Source: CAZPMO01 sp964587515
GTDB taxonomy: Bacteria; Pseudomonadota; Alphaproteobacteria; MPNO01
Direction of reading: 5' to 3'
DNA: 26,318 nucleotides
Assembly: GCA_964587515.1 (NCBI GenBank)
Contig: CAZPMO010000055.1
Coordinates: forward strand, 1 to 26,318
Part shown: in pieces, positions 1-6,571 of the stretch
How positions within the stretch are numbered: position 1 is the first letter of the stretch
Layout: each line of letters begins with the position of its first letter
Program-made: the position numbers and the translations under genes
The notes under the pieces: generated by a model
What the model saw: only the letters and a program-made list of their open reading frames with translations
Databases searched by the model: none
Told to the model about the DNA's origin: nothing

Positions 1-38
1 AACCCCTTTTAACTCATTGATTCTTCACAACAAAATTA

Positions 39-55
39 CTGGCACGATTCTTGCA
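39..55 (+). promoter_or_regulatory. sigma-54 (RpoN) promoter, -24/-12 type
   Basis: The sequence TGGCACG-ATTC-TTGCA at 40-55 matches the sigma-54 consensus TGGCACG-N4-TTGCW. The invariant GG (41-42) and GC (53-54) are separated by exactly 10 bases. Transcription would be expected about 12 bases after the GC, near 66, just where a strong hairpin begins. Sigma-54 promoters need an enhancer-binding ATPase, whose sites usually lie further upstream and so mostly outside this window. The only gene in position to use it is the small ORF at 191-400, perhaps with read-through to ffh. The match is seen directly; activity is inferred. Confidence 0.75.
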
Positions 56-66
56 TGTCGAAGATT

Positions 67-88
67 GGTGCCGGGACCGTCCGGCACC
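67..88 (+). other. 5'-leader hairpin
   Basis: GGTGCCGG (67-74) pairs perfectly with CCGGCACC (81-88) around a 6-base loop. It starts at the transcript start expected from the sigma-54 promoter. No T-run follows, so it does not look like a terminator. CGGCACC occurs again at 126-132 and could pair with 67-73 instead, giving a mutually exclusive longer hairpin. Confidence 0.5.
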
Positions 89-190
89 GACGAACCCGGC
101 GGCCTCATGCCCGCCGCGTGGCGTACGGCACCAACAGAACCTCGCGAAAATCCGGAAAAAGGGCGGCGGGATTAACGACAAGGACGAGAA

Positions 191-400
191 ATGGCTGAAA
201 ATCAAAATGATGGGGTTTCAACCGGAATGATGCGGTTCCTCGACGGGCTGAGCCCGGTCGAGCGCGAAGAACTGACCGAAGCGCTGCGCGATCCGTCCAC
301 CTATTTCGCCGAAGACCTCGACGATCTTCTGGCGGTCCTGAAGCATATCGAGGCCGAGAAGGCCGAAGCCGAGAAAGTCAAAGACGAACCGGTTAATTGA
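191..400 (+). CDS. small acidic hypothetical protein (69 aa)
   Basis: I do not recognise this protein. It is 69 residues long and acidic. A short N-terminal stretch is followed by a predicted helical region containing LDGLSPVEREELTEALRD, then a charged C-terminal helix rich in Glu, Ala and Lys (about residues 45-66). It has no signal peptide or membrane segment, so it should be cytosolic. The start ATG at 191 is supported by AGGA at 181-184, about six bases upstream. The promoter upstream is sigma-54 type with a roughly 125-base leader, which suggests conditional expression (nitrogen, motility or stress are typical RpoN themes, but nothing here selects one). Its TGA stop is the first triplet of the 24-bp repeat array that precedes ffh. 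Codon use looks like that of the neighbours, so it is probably real. Confidence 0.65.
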   Translation: MAENQNDGVSTGMMRFLDGLSPVEREELTEALRDPSTYFAEDLDDLLAVLKHIEAEKAEAEKVKDEPVN

Positions 401-480
401 TCGTCAAACGATCGGGTGAACTGATCGTCATACGATCGGGTGAACTGATCGTCATACGATCGGTTGACTTGATCGTCGGG
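398..480 (+). repeat. 24-bp tandem repeat of short dyads, 3.4 copies
   Basis: There are three full 24-bp units (398-421, 422-445, 446-469) and a partial fourth (470-480). Each full unit contains a perfect dyad GATCGT-N3-ACGATC; N3 is CAA in the first unit and CAT in the next two. Units 1 and 2 end GGGTGAAC, while unit 3 ends GGTTGACT, which creates a -35-like TTGACT. The partial fourth copy contributes a half-site. Regularly spaced dyads overlapping a promoter suggest operator sites for a dimeric regulator; the alternative is a simple tandem duplication without function. Confidence 0.8.
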
Positions 481-492
481 TTTCCCTAAATT
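464..492 (+). promoter_or_regulatory. putative sigma-70 promoter ahead of ffh
   Basis: TTGACT (464-469) and TAAATT (487-492) are separated by 17 bases, matching the -35 in 5 of 6 and the -10 in 4 of 6 positions. The -35 is formed by the divergent end of the third 24-bp repeat, and the half-repeat lies in the spacer, so a protein bound to the array would cover the promoter. Transcription would start near 499 and pass through a terminator-like hairpin before ffh. Confidence 0.45.
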
Positions 493-538
493 CCGGCCCG
501 CCCAAGGTAAAGTAAACGCCTGATCGCCCAAGGGTGTC

Positions 539-572
539 CGCCAGTCCGCGCGTTGCGCGCACTGGCGTGTTT
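539..572 (+). terminator. terminator-like hairpin in ffh leader
   Basis: CGCCAGT (539-545) pairs with ACTGGCG (561-567), and inside it GCGCG (548-552) pairs with CGCGC (556-560) around a TTG loop, with a two-base CC bulge. TGTTTGT follows, a weak T-rich tail. It could end transcription of the small gene, or act as an attenuator in the ffh leader. Confidence 0.45.
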
Positions 573-617
573 GTCGTTGCGCGGTCAGACTGCGCGGGTG
601 TCGTTGTGCGGTTTGAC
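572..617 (+). repeat. imperfect direct repeat in ffh leader
   Basis: The 19-base segment at 572-590 (beginning TGTCGTTGCGCGG) recurs with a few changes at 599-617 (TGTCGTTGTGCGG), a period of 27. A GCGCGGTCA fragment appears again after 630. Each copy can fold into a short local stem. No function is evident. The rest of 401-691 holds nothing else I can name. Confidence 0.4.
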
Positions 618-675
618 CACACGGATAGCATGGCGCGGTCAAGCCGGAAGACACGGAAACAAGGGAAAGTCGGAT

Positions 676-699
676 ATGCCGATTTTTGCGAATGTTTGA
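676..699 (+). other. possible 7-codon upstream ORF overlapping ffh start
   Basis: ATG at 676 opens a reading frame for MPIFANV ending with TGA at 697-699. The best ribosome-binding sequence here, AAGGGAAAG (661-669), is spaced for this ATG, not for the ffh ATG at 692, which lies inside the mini-ORF in another frame. This arrangement would couple ffh translation to the mini-ORF. Confidence 0.3.
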
Positions 700-2053
700 C
701 GGGCTGAGCGACCGGCTCGGCGATGTCTTCGACCGGCTGAGGAAGCGCGGCGCGCTGAGCGACGCCGATGTCACGGCCGCGCTGCGCGAGATCCGCATCG
801 CGCTGCTCGAAGCGGACGTCGCCCTGCCCGTGGTCAAGGAATTCATCGACGGCGTGCGCGAGCACGCGGTCGGCGAGGACGTGCTGCGCAGCGTCACCCC
901 CGGCCAGATGGTGGTGAAGATCGTCCATGACCGGCTGGTCGAGGTGCTGGGCTCGGATTCCTCCGATATCGATCTCGCCGCCCTGCCGCCGGTGCCGATC
1001 ATGCTGGTCGGGCTTCAGGGGTCGGGCAAGACCACGACGGCGGCGAAGCTGGCGCTGCGTCTTAAGGATCGCGACAAAAAGAAAGTGCTGATGGCGTCGC
1101 TCGACGTGCGCCGCCCGGCCGCCCAGGAACAGCTTGCCGTACTCGGCGTCCAGGCGGGGATCGACACGCTGCCCATCATACCGCTTCAGACGCCGAAAAT
1201 GATTGCCGAGCGGGCGCTGAAGACCGGACGCCTCGAAGGCTATGACGCGGTGATCCTCGATACCGCGGGCCGGCTCGCGATCGACGACGAATTGATGGCC
1301 GAGGCCGAGGGCGTGGCCGAGGTCGCGAAGCCCCAGGAGACGCTGCTGGTCGCCGATGCGATGACCGGCCAGGATGCGGTCAACGTCGCCCAGGCGTTCC
1401 ACGAACGGCTCGGGCTCAGCGGCATCGTACTGACCCGGGTCGATGGCGATGCGCGCGGCGGCGCGGCGCTGTCCATGCGGTCGGTCACCGGCTGTCCCAT
1501 CAAGTTGCTGGGCACCGGCGAGAAGCTCGACGCGCTGGAGGCCTTCCATCCGGATCGCATCGCGTCCCGCATTCTCGGCATGGGCGATGTGGTCGGCCTG
1601 GTCGAGAAGGCGCAGGAGACCATCGACGAAGACGAGGCCGAGAAGCTCGCCGCCAGAATTCAGAAGGGCAAGTTCGACATGGACGACCTTGCCTCCCAGT
1701 TCCGCCAGCTTCGCAAGATGGGCGGCATGGGCAGCGTGATGGGCATGCTGCCCGGCATCGCGAAGGTCAAGAACCAGATGGCCCAGGCCAATCTCGACGA
1801 CGGCGCGATCGGGCGTCAGGAGGCCATCATCATGTCGATGACCCCGTCCGAGCGGCGGCGGCCGGAAATCATCAAGGCGTCGCGCAAGCGGCGGATCGCG
1901 GTCGGCTCCGGCACGACCGTACAGGACGTCAATAAGCTCATGAAACAGTTCCAGGAAATGACCCGGATGATGAAACGCATGAACAAGATGGGCAAGAAGG
2001 GCCTGATGCGCGGCGGACTTCCGGGGATGCCGGGGATGATGCCGCCGCGCTGA
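692..2053 (+). CDS. ffh: signal recognition particle GTPase Ffh (SRP54)
   Basis: Ffh binds signal sequences emerging from the ribosome together with 4.5S RNA and docks with FtsY at the inner membrane. The protein is 453 residues from ATG 692, a normal length. The N-terminal four-helix bundle begins MFDGLSDRLGDVFDRL. The G domain has P-loop GLQGSGKTT (residues 107-115), DTAGR (G3) and TRVDGDARGG (G4 region). The C-terminal M domain ends in a methionine-rich stretch (MTRMMKRMNKMGKKG). The frame opens with a TTG at 686, but the family N-terminus matches ATG 692. No good ribosome-binding site sits directly before 692; see the overlapping mini-ORF. Ffh heads the operon with rpsP, rimM, trmD and rplS, a common alphaproteobacterial order. 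Confidence 0.97.
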   Translation: MFDGLSDRLGDVFDRLRKRGALSDADVTAALREIRIALLEADVALPVVKEFIDGVREHAVGEDVLRSVTPGQMVVKIVHDRLVEVLGSDSSDIDLAALPPVPIMLVGLQGSGKTTTAAKLALRLKDRDKKKVLMASLDVRRPAAQEQLAVLGVQAGIDTLPIIPLQTPKMIAERALKTGRLEGYDAVILDTAGRLAIDDELMAEAEGVAEVAKPQETLLVADAMTGQDAVNVAQAFHERLGLSGIVLTRVDGDARGGAALSMRSVTGCPIKLLGTGEKLDALEAFHPDRIASRILGMGDVVGLVEKAQETIDEDEAEKLAARIQKGKFDMDDLASQFRQLRKMGGMGSVMGMLPGIAKVKNQMAQANLDDGAIGRQEAIIMSMTPSERRRPEIIKASRKRRIAVGSGTTVQDVNKLMKQFQEMTRMMKRMNKMGKKGLMRGGLPGMPGMMPPR

Positions 2054-2102
2054 CGGTGGATCACCGCAAAGACATAGATATTTCGAAAAGGAAGGCGAAC
2101 AT

Positions 2103-2600
2103 ATGTCACTGAAGATCAGACTGTCCCGAGGCGGCGCAAAGAAACGCCCGTTCTTTCGTATCGTGATCGCGGATTCGCGCTATCCGCGCGACGGCCGCTT
2201 CATCGAGCGCATCGGCACCTATAACCCGATGCTGGCCAAGGACGATCCCGCCCGCGTGGTGATGGATCTCGACCGCGCCAAGCATTGGCTCGGCGTCGGC
2301 GCGACGCCGTCGGACCGCGTGGCGCGGTTCCTGGGGCAGGCGGAAGTGATTCCCATGCCGAAGCCGCGTGACAATCCCAAGAAAAGCCAGCCCAAAGCCA
2401 AGGCGCAGGAGCGTCTGAAGGAGGCCGCGGCCCAGGCCGCCGCCGCGCCACCGCCGGAAGAGACGCCGGCCGAGGAGCCGGCCGCCGAGGAAGCGCCGGC
2501 GGAGGAAGCTCCGGCGGAGGAGGCTCCGGCCGAAGAACCCACCGCCGAAGCGGCGGAGGAAGCCCCCGCCGATGCGGCGGAAGTAGAAAAGAAGGAGTAG
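2103..2600 (+). CDS. rpsP: 30S ribosomal protein S16 with long acidic tail
   Basis: S16 is an early-binding 30S assembly protein. The conserved core occupies about residues 1-85 (starting MSLKIRLSRGGAKKRPF, with RDGRFIERIGTYNP and DRAKHWLGVGATPSD). S16 is usually 80-90 residues; this one is 165. The extra 80 residues are a Lys/Pro linker, then an Ala/Glu/Pro region with three exact AEEAP units (codons 2484-2528, a 15-bp DNA repeat) and related units on both sides. Alphaproteobacterial S16 proteins often have extensions, so this is a strong case rather than a unique one. The start ATG follows AAGGAAGGCG (2088-2097). AAGGAG inside its last codons (2592-2597) may serve the next gene. Confidence 0.97.
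   Translation: MSLKIRLSRGGAKKRPFFRIVIADSRYPRDGRFIERIGTYNPMLAKDDPARVVMDLDRAKHWLGVGATPSDRVARFLGQAEVIPMPKPRDNPKKSQPKAKAQERLKEAAAQAAAAPPPEETPAEEPAAEEAPAEEAPAEEAPAEEPTAEAAEEAPADAAEVEKKE
2469..2543 (+). repeat. 15-bp in-frame tandem repeat encoding AEEAP
   Basis: Units at 2484-2498, 2499-2513 and 2514-2528 each encode Ala-Glu-Glu-Ala-Pro. Degenerate copies lie at 2469-2483 and 2529-2543. They differ mainly at third codon positions. The pattern suggests slippage-driven growth of the S16 tail. Confidence 0.75.
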
Positions 2601-2620
2601 TCCAACGACGCGAAGCGGAC

Positions 2621-3198
2621 ATGGCAACGGGCCGTCCGGCGGCCAGACCATCGCCTCGTCGCTCCGGGCCGAGGGAGCGCGGCGCGATCGGGTCTGTGTC
2701 GGGGCCATCGCCGGCGCGCATGGCGTCGACGGCGCGGTAAGGGTGCGGAGCTTCACGGCCGATCCCGCCGACATCGCCGCCTACGGCGCGCTGCGCGACG
2801 AGACCGGCGAGCGGGAGTTCGAACTCCGCGTCACCGGCGAGGCGCGGGGCATGCTGCTGGCCCGCGTGCGCGGGGTCGACGGAAGGGACGCAGCCCAGGC
2901 GCTGCGCGGGACACGGCTTTACGTGCCGCGCGAGGCGCTGCCGCCGCCGGAAGAGGACGAATATTACCACGGCGATCTGTTGGGGATCGCGGTGGAACTT
3001 GTGAACGGCGCCAAGCTGGGCACGGTGACGGAGATAAGAACGGTGGGCGAGACCGACGTGTTGGAGATCGAGCGCGACGATGGCGGGGAACCGGTGCTGG
3101 TGCCGTTCACGCGCGCGGCGGTGCCTAGTGTCGACCTCGCGGGCGGCCGGCTGGTGATCGATCCGCCGGCCGGGCTGATCGAGGAGGACCCCGCGTGA
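2621..3198 (+). CDS. rimM: 16S rRNA processing protein RimM, apparent frameshift near start
   Basis: RimM assists late 30S maturation and binds S19. The RimM N-domain core (RVCVGAIAGAHGVDGAV, about 2689-2739) and the following sequence to the TGA at 3196-3198 form one frame. It includes the PRC-barrel region around EEDEYYHGDLLGI. That frame has no ATG, GTG or TTG before GTG 2743, which would delete the first conserved strand. The only plausible ATG (2621) is in a frame that stops at 2738. From about 2633 onward the RimM frame has the G/C-rich third positions of real coding sequence, so one base seems to be missing within about 2624-2635, near the GGG at 2629-2631. If restored, the protein would be roughly 190 residues. 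A rare start (ACG 2605 or 2608) is a less likely alternative. It overlaps trmD by 4 bp (GTGA). Confidence 0.85.
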
Positions 3199-3941
3199 CC
3201 GGCGTCGCAGGCGCATCGAGAACAGCGAGCCCGTGGCGGGCGATGGTGCTGACGATTTTCCCGGAAATGTTCCCGGGACCGCTGGGATGCTCACTCGCGG
3301 GACAGGCCATGGAGGACGGGATCTGGGGCCTGGAAACGGTGGACATTCGGGGCTTCGCGCGCGATAAACACCGCTCCGTGGATGATGCCCCCTTTGGCGG
3401 CGGACCGGGCATGGTGATGCGGCCGGACGTGGTTGACGCCGCGCTCGGCGCGGCGGCCGAACGGTTCGCGGCGGGACCGGTGATTTACCTCAGCCCGCGC
3501 GGCCGGGTTGTCGATCAGGCACGGGGCCGCGAGCTGACCGACGGGCCCGGGCTGACGCTGCTGTGTGGCCGTTTCGAGGGGGTCGACGCGCGGGTGCTGG
3601 AAGCGCGTGAGGTCGAGGAAGTAAGCCTCGGCGATTTCGTGCTGTCCGGCGGCGAACCGGCGGCGATCGCGCTGATCGACGCCTGCGTGCGCCTTCTGCC
3701 CGGCGTGATCGGCGAGGAAGAGTCGCTGGCGGAGGAGAGTTTCGAGTGGGGATTGCTGGAATATCCCCATTATACCCGTCCGCGCGAATGGCGGGGACGG
3801 GAAGTTCCAGAGGTGCTGCTGAGCGGGCACCACGAACGGATTAGGGCCTGGCGGAGAGACCGGTCGGAGGAAATCACGCGGCGGCGGCGGCCGGACCTGT
3901 GGGACCGGTATGTCGCGCGCCATGCAACGGCGAAGGAATAG
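3195..3941 (+). CDS. trmD: tRNA (guanine-N1-)-methyltransferase TrmD
   Basis: TrmD methylates G37 of tRNAs using S-adenosylmethionine and prevents +1 frameshifting. The 248-residue length fits the family. Visible motifs are LTIFPEMFPG near the N-terminus, the loop DDAPFGGGPGMVM, the trefoil-knot SAM-binding segment LCGRFEGVDAR...SLGDFVLSGGEPA, and LEYPHYTRP. The GTG start at 3195 overlaps the rimM stop (GTGA), implying translational coupling. An alternative ATG at 3243 begins MVLTIFPEMF and would also keep the core. It is followed by rplS after only four bases. Confidence 0.97.
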   Translation: MTGVAGASRTASPWRAMVLTIFPEMFPGPLGCSLAGQAMEDGIWGLETVDIRGFARDKHRSVDDAPFGGGPGMVMRPDVVDAALGAAAERFAAGPVIYLSPRGRVVDQARGRELTDGPGLTLLCGRFEGVDARVLEAREVEEVSLGDFVLSGGEPAAIALIDACVRLLPGVIGEEESLAEESFEWGLLEYPHYTRPREWRGREVPEVLLSGHHERIRAWRRDRSEEITRRRRPDLWDRYVARHATAKE

Positions 3942-3945
3942 GACA

Positions 3946-4428
3946 ATGAGCCTTATCGGCGAGCTTGAAACGGAACAGATGGCCAAGCTGACGGCCGAGC
4001 GGCCGGTGCCGGAATTCGGACCCGGCGATACCGTTCGCGTCCACTACAAGGTGGTCGAGGGAACCCGCGAGCGCGTCCAGGTCTATGAGGGCGTGGTGAT
4101 CGCGCGTTCCAATCGAGACCTGAACTCGGCCTTCACCGTGCGCAAGATTTCATACGGCGAGGGCGTCGAGCGCGTCTTCCCGCTTTATTCGCCGCGCATC
4201 GAGCGCATTGAGGTCATACGCCGGGGCGATGTGCGCCGTGCCAAGCTCTATTACCTGCGCAGCCGGCGCGGCAAGAAGGCGCGTATCGCCGAGAAGGTCG
4301 AACGCCGCATGCCGCGTGACGAAACTTCAAAGGCCCCGGCCACCGCGTCGGAAGCCGAGGCGGCCCAACCCGATGAGCCCGCCGAGACGGCGACCACGGA
4401 AATCGGGGACGAGACCAAGGAGGACTAG
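3946..4428 (+). CDS. rplS: 50S ribosomal protein L19 with acidic tail
   Basis: L19 sits at the 30S-50S interface. The conserved core spans about residues 1-118 (EFGPGDTVRVHYKVVEGTRERVQ, EGVVIARSN, SYGEGVERVFPLYSP, RRAKLYYLR). A tail of about 40 residues rich in Ala, Glu, Pro and Thr follows; the E. coli protein is about 115 residues, this one 160. I chose ATG 3946 because the family begins MSLIGELE and AAGGA (3933-3937) lies upstream. An earlier in-frame ATG at 3910 would add twelve unconserved residues inside trmD. L19 and S16 are thus both tailed in the same operon. Confidence 0.96.
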   Translation: MSLIGELETEQMAKLTAERPVPEFGPGDTVRVHYKVVEGTRERVQVYEGVVIARSNRDLNSAFTVRKISYGEGVERVFPLYSPRIERIEVIRRGDVRRAKLYYLRSRRGKKARIAEKVERRMPRDETSKAPATASEAEAAQPDEPAETATTEIGDETKED

Positions 4429-4433
4429 CCGCG

Positions 4434-4469
4434 CGCGCGCCGAACAGGGGACGAATAATCCGGCGCGCG
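4434..4469 (+). other. GC-rich inverted repeat between rplS and leuC
   Basis: CGCGCGCC (4434-4441) pairs with GGCGCGCG (4462-4469) around a 20-base loop just after the rplS stop. No T-run follows, so it is a weak terminator candidate at best and could be chance in GC-rich DNA. The remainder of the 84-bp gap contains only the GAGGGAGA ribosome-binding site of leuC (about 4499-4506). Confidence 0.3.
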
Positions 4470-4512
4470 ACGGCTCGGCGTAGGAAATCAGGTGGGATGA
4501 GGGAGAACGGGT

Positions 4513-5919
4513 ATGTCAGGACCCAAAACGCTGTTCGATAAGATATGGGAAAGCCATCTGGTTGACGTCCAGGACGACGGCACCTGTTTGATCTATATCG
4601 ACCGCCACATCATTCACGAGATTACCAGCGCCCAGGCCTTCGACGGGCTCCGCGAGTCCAACCGCAAGCCGCGCCGGCCGGAATGCGCGCTGCTGGTGGC
4701 CGATCACAATGTGCCGACGTCGGACCGCTCGAAGCCCATCGAAAACGAGGAATCCCGCATCCAGATCGATCTGCTTGAGAAGAACGCCAAGGAATTCGGT
4801 CTTCCCTTCATCGATTACCGCGATATCCGCCAGGGCATCGTCCATGTCATCGGCCCGGAACAGGGCTTCACCCTGCCCGGCCTGACGCTGGTGTGCGGCG
4901 ATTCCCACACCGCGACACACGGCGCGTTGGGCGCGCTGGCCTTCGGCATCGGCACTTCCGAGGTCGAGCATGTGCTGGCCACTCAGACGCTGATCCAGGC
5001 GCCGCTGCGCAACATGCGCATCACCGTCGACGGCGCGCTGCCGGCCGGTCTGGTGGCGAAGGACATGATCCTCGCCATCATCGGCAAGATCGGCACCGCC
5101 GGCGGCACCGGCCATGTCATCGAATATGCCGGCCCGGCGATCGAGGATCTTTCGATCGAAGGCCGCATGACGGTCTGCAACATGTCGATCGAGGCGGGCG
5201 CCCGCGCCGGCATGGTGGCGCCGGACGAAAAGACATTCGACTACGTCAAGGGCCGCACCATGACGCCGAAGGGCGGCCAGTGGGAGCAGGCGCTCGCCTA
5301 TTGGAAGACACTGCCGTCCGACGAGGGCGCGCAATACGAGACCGAGGTCACGCTTTCGGTCTCAGATATCGAGCCGCAGGTGACATGGGGCACCAACCCC
5401 GAAATGGTGCTGCCGGTCTCGTCCAGCGTGCCCGATCCCGCCGACGAGGCGGATGAGGCGCGCCGCGCCTCGATCCAGAGCGCGCTCGACTATATGGGCC
5501 TGGAAGCCCGCATGAAGCTGACCGATATCGCGGTCGACAAGGTGTTCATCGGTTCATGCACCAACTCGCGCATCGAAGACATGCGCGCCGCGGCCGCCGT
5601 CGCCAAAGGCAACCACGTGGCCGACAGCGTCTACGCGATGGTGGTGCCGGGTTCGGGACTGATCAAGGAACAGGCCGAACAGGAAGGCCTCGACAAGATC
5701 TTCACCGAAGCCGGTTTCGACTGGCGCGAGCCGGGCTGTTCCATGTGCCTCGGCATGAACGGCGATACGCTGCAACCCGGCGAACGCTCGGCATCCACCT
5801 CGAACCGCAATTTCGAGGGGCGCCAGGGCCCGGGCGGACGCACCCATCTGGTGAGCCCGCCGATGGCGGCCGCCGCGGCGATCGCCGGGCATCTCGCCGA
5901 TGTCCGCGATTATATTTAA
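4513..5919 (+). CDS. leuC: 3-isopropylmalate dehydratase large subunit
   Basis: LeuC with LeuD isomerises 2-isopropylmalate to 3-isopropylmalate in leucine synthesis, using a 4Fe-4S cluster. The 468-residue length is typical. The cluster ligands are visible: Cys349 in GSCTNSR and Cys409 and Cys412 in PGCSMCLGMN. The N-terminus (TLFDKIWESHLV, YIDRHIIHEITS) and CGDSHTATHGALG are family hallmarks. It is followed by leuD after 15 bp with a strong AAGGGAGG site, so the two subunits are co-translated. No leu leader peptide or attenuator is seen upstream. Confidence 0.98.
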   Translation: MSGPKTLFDKIWESHLVDVQDDGTCLIYIDRHIIHEITSAQAFDGLRESNRKPRRPECALLVADHNVPTSDRSKPIENEESRIQIDLLEKNAKEFGLPFIDYRDIRQGIVHVIGPEQGFTLPGLTLVCGDSHTATHGALGALAFGIGTSEVEHVLATQTLIQAPLRNMRITVDGALPAGLVAKDMILAIIGKIGTAGGTGHVIEYAGPAIEDLSIEGRMTVCNMSIEAGARAGMVAPDEKTFDYVKGRTMTPKGGQWEQALAYWKTLPSDEGAQYETEVTLSVSDIEPQVTWGTNPEMVLPVSSSVPDPADEADEARRASIQSALDYMGLEARMKLTDIAVDKVFIGSCTNSRIEDMRAAAAVAKGNHVADSVYAMVVPGSGLIKEQAEQEGLDKIFTEAGFDWREPGCSMCLGMNGDTLQPGERSASTSNRNFEGRQGPGGRTHLVSPPMAAAAAIAGHLADVRDYI

Positions 5920-5934
5920 GGGAGGCCGTTCGAC

Positions 5935-6540
5935 ATGGAAAAATTCAACAAACTCGACGGCGTCGCCGCGCCGATGCCGACCATCAACTGCGACACCGAT
6001 CGCATCATTCCGGCGCGCTTTCTCAAGACCATCAAACGCAGCGGGCTCGGGGTCAATCTGTTCAACGACGTCCGCTATGGCGCTGACGGGACGGAAGATC
6101 CGACTTTCGTGCTCAACAAGCCGCCCTACCGCAACTCGAAAATCCTGGTCGCGGGCGAGAATTTCGGCTGCGGGTCGTCGCGCGAGCACGCACCCTGGGC
6201 GCTGATGGATTTCGGCATAAAATGCGTCATCGCGCCCAGCTTCGCCGACATCTTTTTCAACAACAGCGCCAAGAACGGCATGCTGTTGATCGTCCTGCCG
6301 CAGGCCGAGATCGACAAGCTGATGGAGGACGCCGAGAAGGGCGAGAACGCGCGGCTGTCGATCGATCTGGAGAAACAGGAGGTCACGCGGCCCGACGGCG
6401 AGGTGATCCCGTTCGAGGTCGACGCCTTCCGAAAGCATTGCCTTTTGAACGGGCTCGACGATATCGGGCTGACGCTTCAGAAGGACGACAAGATCGGAAG
6501 TTTCGAGGAAAGCCGCAAGGCGAGCCAGCCCTGGGCTTGA
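5935..6540 (+). CDS. leuD: 3-isopropylmalate dehydratase small subunit
   Basis: LeuD is the swivelling domain that completes the isopropylmalate isomerase active site with LeuC. It has 201 residues, the usual length. Key motifs are NCDTDRIIPARFLKTI near the N-terminus and the substrate-recognition segment NFGCGSSREHAPWAL. The start ATG 5935 follows AAGGGAGG (5918-5925). leuB starts 31 bp after its stop. Confidence 0.98.
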   Translation: MEKFNKLDGVAAPMPTINCDTDRIIPARFLKTIKRSGLGVNLFNDVRYGADGTEDPTFVLNKPPYRNSKILVAGENFGCGSSREHAPWALMDFGIKCVIAPSFADIFFNNSAKNGMLLIVLPQAEIDKLMEDAEKGENARLSIDLEKQEVTRPDGEVIPFEVDAFRKHCLLNGLDDIGLTLQKDDKIGSFEESRKASQPWA

Positions 6541-6571
6541 GCGCGCTTCGATAACAGGGAAACACTAGATC

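Noticed and set aside
398..480. CRISPR-like array
   Set aside because: The 24-bp units are directly adjacent with no unique spacers, and there are no cas genes.
499..690. 4.5S SRP RNA gene beside ffh
   Set aside because: The conserved GGAAG...AGCAG tetraloop-region pattern and long hairpin are absent.
301..1002. Minus-strand ORF with an eight-residue peptide repeat (SYDDQFTR type)
   Set aside because: The peptide repeat is only the 24-bp DNA repeat translated (24 is divisible by 3); the rest is antisense to ffh.
4429..4512. Leucine attenuator or leader peptide upstream of leuC
   Set aside because: There is no Leu-codon-rich mini-ORF and no terminator with a T-run in the 84-bp gap.
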